Source of the DNA: Betaproteobacteria bacterium
GTDB lineage: Bacteria > Pseudomonadota > Gammaproteobacteria > Burkholderiales > SG8-41
Assembly (NCBI GenBank): GCA_025363575.1
Contig: JANYDM010000158.1
Span: 1 to 46,553, forward strand
Length of the DNA stretch: 46,553 nt
Reading direction: 5' to 3'
Below are positions 42,725 to 46,553 of this stretch, one piece after another. The notes under the pieces are model-generated. The model saw only the letters and a program-made list of their open reading frames with translations. It ran no database searches and was not told the DNA's origin. Within the stretch, counting starts at the first letter, position 1, and each line of letters begins with the position of its first letter. The position numbers and the translations under genes were made by a program.

Positions 42725-44803
42725 TCAGGAGGCTCCCTTGATGTTCAGAGGTTCGACTTCCATGTGCAGGTAGCCGAGCTTGTCGCTGCGCAGTTTCGCG
42801 CGCGGCGGCACTACTGTCGTTGTATCCATCTGCTCGATGATTGCCGGCCCGCTGATGCGCGCGGCGACCGGCAGTTTGTCGCGGTCGTAGACCGGCGTCG
42901 TGACAAAACCCGTTTCCGGGAACCAGACCTTGCGTTTTTCGATGACCGCTTCTTTGACCGACGTGCGCGCCGGGCGGTGCTTTTCGTGCGTCGGCGCGCG
43001 CCGCTCGACCGTCACGACCAGACGCAGGTTGACGACTTCGACCGCCTGCCCGGGCATATCGTAGCCGTAGATGGCCTTATGCCGGCGGTGATAGTCCGCG
43101 ATCAGGCGTGCCAGTGATTTCGCGTCAAGCTTGCCGCCTTTGACCGCGAGCGACAATTCATAATTCTGGCCGAGATAGCGCATATCCATCAGCCAAACAT
43201 AGTTCGCCTTGGCGTTTTTTCCGGCCTCGCCGGTCAGCCACTCGGCGCCGCGTTCGCGCAGCTCCGCGAACCCGCCATTCAGCGCTCTGACATTTTCAGC
43301 CGCCGCGACTAGCAGGCGCGTGAGGCTGAAGTCGCCGCGCACGTCCGCGTGCAACAAACCCAGCGCCGATAGCAGCCCGGGACGCGGCGGCACCAGCACG
43401 TTGCGTATGCCCATGTTGCGCGCGACGTCCGCCGCATGCAGCGGCCCAGCGCCGCCGAACGCGACAAAAGTGAAATCTCGCGGGTCCACGCCCTGCTCGA
43501 CCGAGATCACGCGTACCGCGCCCATCATGTTGACGTTGATGATTTCTATCACGCCCGCTGCGGCACGCACGAGATCGACTTTAAGCGCCGGGACGAGCTC
43601 ATCTTCGAGCACCTTGCGCGCGCGGTCGGCGTGCATCGCCATGCGCCCGCCGAGCAGGGATTTCGGATTCAGACGTCCGAGCACGACGTTCGCATCAGTC
43701 ACCGTGGGTTTCGTGCCGCCGCGGCCGTAGGCTGCCGGACCTGGAAAAGCGCCCGCGCTCTGCGGCCCGACTTTCAACAAGCCGCCGGCGTCCACCCATG
43801 CAATGCTGCCGCCGCCAGCGCCTATGGTATGGATATCCAGCGTGCGCGTGCGCACCGGAAAGCCGCCCATTTCGCGCAGGTCTTTTTTCGCCGGCTCACC
43901 GTCGCGAATCAGGCACACGTCGGTCGAAGTGCCGCCCATGTCGAACGTGATCAGATTGGCGATGCCAAGCTCCGCGCCGAGACCGACGCTGCCGACCACG
44001 CCGCCCGCAGGGCCGGAGAAGAACGTATTCACCGGCAGCCTGCGCACTGCGTCCGGCGTCACCGCGCCGCCGTTCGACTGCATGACGCGGGGCGCGACCT
44101 TAATGCCCAGATCAGCGACGCCGCGCTCGAAACGCTCGAGATAGCGGTCCATGATGGGCATCAGGCTCGCATTGACCGTGGTCGTCGCGAAGCGCTCGAA
44201 CTCGCGAAATTCCGGCAGCACGCCGGACGACGTGCACAAATAAACCTCAGGCCAGATCTCACGCACGAGATCGCGCGCGCGCCGCTCGTGCGCCGGATTT
44301 GCGTACGAGTGCAGCATGCAGACCGCTACCGCCTCGACCTTCTTTCCCCGCAGCACAGCCACCGCTTTGCGCACATCGTCTTCATTCAGGGGCAAGACTT
44401 CCGTGCCGTCCTGCGCGATGCGCTCGGCGACCTCGACGCGGCAATCGCGCGCGGCGGGCGGCGTCGGCTTCAGGATGTCGAGGTTGAAATAGTGCGGACG
44501 GCGCTGGCGCGCGAGCTCGATGACGTCGCGAAATCCCGCCGTGGTAATCATGCCCGTTCGCGCGCACTTACCCTCGAGCACCGCGTTGGTGCCCAGGGTT
44601 GTGCCGAGCACGAGAAACTCGACGCTGTCGCGCGGCAATCCGGCGAGTTCGATGACCTCGGCGATGCCGTCGAGCACGGCCTTCGCGGGATCGCCGGTGG
44701 TAGTCGGCAGCTTGTGGTACGTATACTGGCCGGTCGTGAGCTCGCACAGCACGAGGTCGGTGAAAGTGCCGCCGGTATCGATGCCGATCCAGATCTTTTT
44801 CAA
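42725..44803 (-). CDS. hyuA: Hydantoinase A/oxoprolinase family protein (ATP-binding subunit)
   Basis: The start is TTG 44803 (692 residues), giving MKKIWIGIDTGGTFTDLVL, the ASKHA-type phosphate-1 motif of the family; the ribosome site is weak. Other signatures are VLGTTLGTNAVLEGK, NTFFSGPAGGVVGSVGLG, FDMGGTSTDVCLI (phosphate-2) and FVAFGGAGPLHA. The subunit hydrolyses ATP while HyuB holds the second substrate. It is the first gene of a four-gene operon and is divergent from a LysR regulator across a 98-bp gap. Confidence 0.92.
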   Translation of the reverse strand: MKKIWIGIDTGGTFTDLVLCELTTGQYTYHKLPTTTGDPAKAVLDGIAEVIELAGLPRDSVEFLVLGTTLGTNAVLEGKCARTGMITTAGFRDVIELARQRRPHYFNLDILKPTPPAARDCRVEVAERIAQDGTEVLPLNEDDVRKAVAVLRGKKVEAVAVCMLHSYANPAHERRARDLVREIWPEVYLCTSSGVLPEFREFERFATTTVNASLMPIMDRYLERFERGVADLGIKVAPRVMQSNGGAVTPDAVRRLPVNTFFSGPAGGVVGSVGLGAELGIANLITFDMGGTSTDVCLIRDGEPAKKDLREMGGFPVRTRTLDIHTIGAGGGSIAWVDAGGLLKVGPQSAGAFPGPAAYGRGGTKPTVTDANVVLGRLNPKSLLGGRMAMHADRARKVLEDELVPALKVDLVRAAAGVIEIINVNMMGAVRVISVEQGVDPRDFTFVAFGGAGPLHAADVARNMGIRNVLVPPRPGLLSALGLLHADVRGDFSLTRLLVAAAENVRALNGGFAELRERGAEWLTGEAGKNAKANYVWLMDMRYLGQNYELSLAVKGGKLDAKSLARLIADYHRRHKAIYGYDMPGQAVEVVNLRLVVTVERRAPTHEKHRPARTSVKEAVIEKRKVWFPETGFVTTPVYDRDKLPVAARISGPAIIEQMDTTTVVPPRAKLRSDKLGYLHMEVEPLNIKGAS

Positions 44804-44901
44804 GGGGAATTACCTGTCGTTCGCGCGGGGAATTGGGAATTTAAGCACGCAGCGATTAATATAACAATTAGATGTTCTGTCATCACTCATAGGTTTTGCA
44901 T
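44804..44901. promoter_or_regulatory. Divergent hyuA/lysR control region
   Basis: The 98-bp gap contains an AT-rich dyad-like TTAATATAACAATTA (around 44854-44869) with the T-N11-A character of LysR sites, and -10-like TAATAT. LysR-type regulators usually control the divergent operon from such a site. Confidence 0.45.
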
Positions 44902-45834
44902 ATGAATCTCAAACTGCGCCAGCTGCAGGGCTTCGCGGCCGCCGCGACCCACGGCTCGTTCAGCGCGGCGGCGCGCGAGCTCGCGATGACCCAGCCCGCG
45001 TTTTCGCAACTCGTGCGCGAGCTCGAGACCTCGCTGCGCATTAAATTGTTCGAACGCACCACGCGGCGCGTCGAGCTGACTGAGGCCGGCCGGCGCTTTC
45101 TGGCAATGATCCAGCGGCCGCTCGACGATTTGAACGATGCTTATCGGTTCGCGCGGGAAATGGCTGCGGGCACGCGCGGCCGCATCGTATTTGCATCGTT
45201 GCCGTCGGTCGCTTTCAGCCTGGTTACGCTGGCGCTCGCCCGCTTCAAGGCGCTGCATCCGGCAATTACCGTGCGCCTGATAGAAGAGCAGGATTTCAAT
45301 ATCGCCGGCAAGGTGCTGCACCGGGAAGTGGATTTCGGCATCGGCACGTTGGGCGCGTCGCACAAAGAGCTCGCATTCCGCGAGTTGCTGCCCGACGAAC
45401 TCGTGGCCGTCTATCCGGCGCGCCACGCGCTTGCTCTCAAGCGCCGCATCACGTGGCGCGACCTCGCAGCCGAAGCGCTGGTGCTTTTGCCCAAGCAGTC
45501 GAGCGTGCGCGCGCTCGCCGAGCACGGCTTCGCCGCCGCCGGCGCCGCACGCGAGCCGGACTATGAAGTCGCGAACATGGTCACGGCGCTCAGCATGGTG
45601 CGCGCCGGCCTCGGCATCACCGTCATGCCGCGCATGGTACTGGCCGAACTCAACATGAAGGGGCTCGCCGCGGGCCGCATCAACGCGCCGCGGCCCGTGC
45701 GCACCATCGGCATCATCACGCGCGATGACCGGCCGCTATCGCCGGCAGCGGCTGCCTACGTTGAGCTCCTTTTCGCGACCGCGCGCGGCTCGTCCTATAA
45801 TAAACATTCGCGTCACGCTATTTCCGCTGCCTGA
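44902..45834 (+). CDS. LysR-family transcriptional regulator
   Basis: ATG 44902 gives 310 residues; a TTG two codons upstream is possible. Residues 1-60 form the winged helix (LRQLQGFAAAATHGSFSAAARE, MTQPAFSQLVRELE, LFERTTRRVELTEAG). The rest is the two-lobe effector domain with FGIGTL and MVRAGLGITVMPR. It likely regulates the divergent hyuAB operon, the following MmgE/PrpD gene, or both. The effector is unknown. Confidence 0.92.
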   Translation: MNLKLRQLQGFAAAATHGSFSAAARELAMTQPAFSQLVRELETSLRIKLFERTTRRVELTEAGRRFLAMIQRPLDDLNDAYRFAREMAAGTRGRIVFASLPSVAFSLVTLALARFKALHPAITVRLIEEQDFNIAGKVLHREVDFGIGTLGASHKELAFRELLPDELVAVYPARHALALKRRITWRDLAAEALVLLPKQSSVRALAEHGFAAAGAAREPDYEVANMVTALSMVRAGLGITVMPRMVLAELNMKGLAAGRINAPRPVRTIGIITRDDRPLSPAAAAYVELLFATARGSSYNKHSRHAISAA

Positions 45835-45863
45835 ATTCACCCGCCATCATCGGAACTGCCTTC

Positions 45864-46553
45864 ATGTCCAACGTCACACCGCTGAAACAACCCGCCATTG
45901 CAAGACAACCGCTACCCGACGATTACTCGCTGCGCCTGTGCGAGCAGCTATCGCGCTGGCGTTATGAGGATCTGCCGGCGGAAGTGGTGCGCACGCTCAA
46001 GATCTTTCTGCTCGATACGCTCGGCCTCATCGCCGGCGCCGCGAACGCCGCGGGCATAAGGGAACTCAATCAACGCTTGTCAAAATGGGAAGCGGGCGGC
46101 TCCGCGACCGGACTTGTCGGCAACCGCCGTTATTCGCCGCCGACCGCCGCCCTCGCCAACGGCGCCGCGGCGCATGCCCTCGATTTTGACGATCAGCACG
46201 ATCCGGCGCGCGTGCATACGAATTGCGTCGTGCTGCCGGCATTGCTCGCGACTGCGGAAGATATCGGCAAGGTGTCGGGCAGGGACTTTCTGCTCGCTTA
46301 CGCGATCAGCACCGAGCTGCACGCGCGGCTCGGGCTCGCGTGCTACAACAGTCTCGGCAAAGGCTGGCATCCGACCATGGTGTTCGGCACTCCCGCGGCC
46401 AGCCTCGGCGACGCCAGCCTGCTGAAACTCGACGCCGAAGGCATGCGCAACGCGCTCGGCATGGCGTTCCATCAGACCAGCGGCTCGGCGCAAAGCATGC
46501 GCGACGGCGTGTTGTCGAAACGCCTGGGCGCCGGTTTCGCCGCGCGCGCCGCG
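45864..46553 (+). CDS. MmgE/PrpD family protein, partial (3' end outside window)
   Basis: The frame from ATG 45864 runs 230 codons to the edge. It shows the MmgE/PrpD N-terminal domain: KIFLLDTLGLIAGA, GNRRYSPPTAALANGAAAHA, ALDFDDQHD and VVLPALLATAEDIGKVSGRD, then GWHPTMVFGTPAA. The family includes 2-methylcitrate dehydratase, cis-aconitate decarboxylase and epimerases. With only half the protein, the reaction cannot be assigned. It follows lysR by 29 bp and is probably in the same transcript. Confidence 0.92.
   Translation, partial: MSNVTPLKQPAIARQPLPDDYSLRLCEQLSRWRYEDLPAEVVRTLKIFLLDTLGLIAGAANAAGIRELNQRLSKWEAGGSATGLVGNRRYSPPTAALANGAAAHALDFDDQHDPARVHTNCVVLPALLATAEDIGKVSGRDFLLAYAISTELHARLGLACYNSLGKGWHPTMVFGTPAASLGDASLLKLDAEGMRNALGMAFHQTSGSAQSMRDGVLSKRLGAGFAARAA

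Noticed and set aside
43436..44905. 489-codon plus-strand open frame
   Set aside because: It is antisense to hyuA, is Arg/His/Ala-rich and has no domain.

Overview
The window looks like chromosomal DNA of a GC-rich betaproteobacterium, probably Burkholderiales-like or an uncultivated soil or freshwater relative. The clues are three orphan tripartite-tricarboxylate (TctC/Bug) binding proteins, OxlT-type oxalate carriers, and a two-gene formate dehydrogenase resembling the Methylobacterium FDH1 type. I see no rRNA, tRNA, CRISPR array or intact insertion sequence. This taxonomic call is inference.

Region 1 (1-12,039, minus strand) is a signalling operon. From its promoter it encodes a membrane CHASE2-TPR Ser/Thr kinase, a PP2C phosphatase, an FHA protein, a membrane CHASE2 class III adenylate cyclase (TTG start), a metallo-beta-lactamase-fold cyclic-nucleotide phosphodiesterase, a GspE/PilB-type ATPase with an N-terminal GAF domain, and a GAF-HD-GYP protein. 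A partial methyltransferase-like gene runs off the left edge. The set contains writer, eraser and reader of Ser/Thr phosphorylation, a maker and a destroyer of cAMP, and two GAF proteins with a cyclic-nucleotide-phosphodiesterase-like GAF signature. It looks like a self-contained circuit linking phosphorylation, cAMP, c-di-GMP and a motor ATPase.

Region 2 (12,308-34,124, almost all minus) is an oxalate/formate/C1 island. It holds oxalyl-CoA decarboxylase, formyl-CoA:oxalate CoA-transferase, a formyl-THF-hydrolase-like protein, a divergent cysteine-less Fnr-type regulator, two OxlT-like carriers, formate-THF ligase, a TerC-UspA fusion, NAD-dependent formate dehydrogenase (fused beta subunit plus alpha subunit) and a succinyl/malate-CoA ligase pair. 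Oxalate would enter by the carriers, become oxalyl-CoA, then formyl-CoA and formate. Formate could then be oxidised to NADH or loaded onto THF. The promoters of oxc and fhs share one architecture: an Fnr-like palindrome TTGAC-N4-GTCAA exactly 22 bp upstream of TATATT. A third copy of the palindrome lies before one carrier. The CoA-ligase beta subunit ends in a 91-residue Lys/Arg/Ala/Pro-rich histone-H1-like tail.

Region 3 (34,125-35,174) is mostly non-coding. It holds a good small-RNA candidate on the minus strand, with a CU-rich anti-Shine-Dalgarno hairpin loop and a strong intrinsic terminator, and a possible remnant of a phasin-like gene.

Region 4 (35,175-46,553) is a catabolic neighbourhood: a CapA-like protein, a mandelate-racemase/galactonate-dehydratase-type enolase-superfamily enzyme divergent from a TctC protein, then a minus-strand operon of hydantoinase/oxoprolinase A and B, a class V aminotransferase-fold enzyme and a threonine-synthase-like enzyme. 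A LysR regulator is divergent from that operon and is followed by a truncated MmgE/PrpD gene at the right edge.
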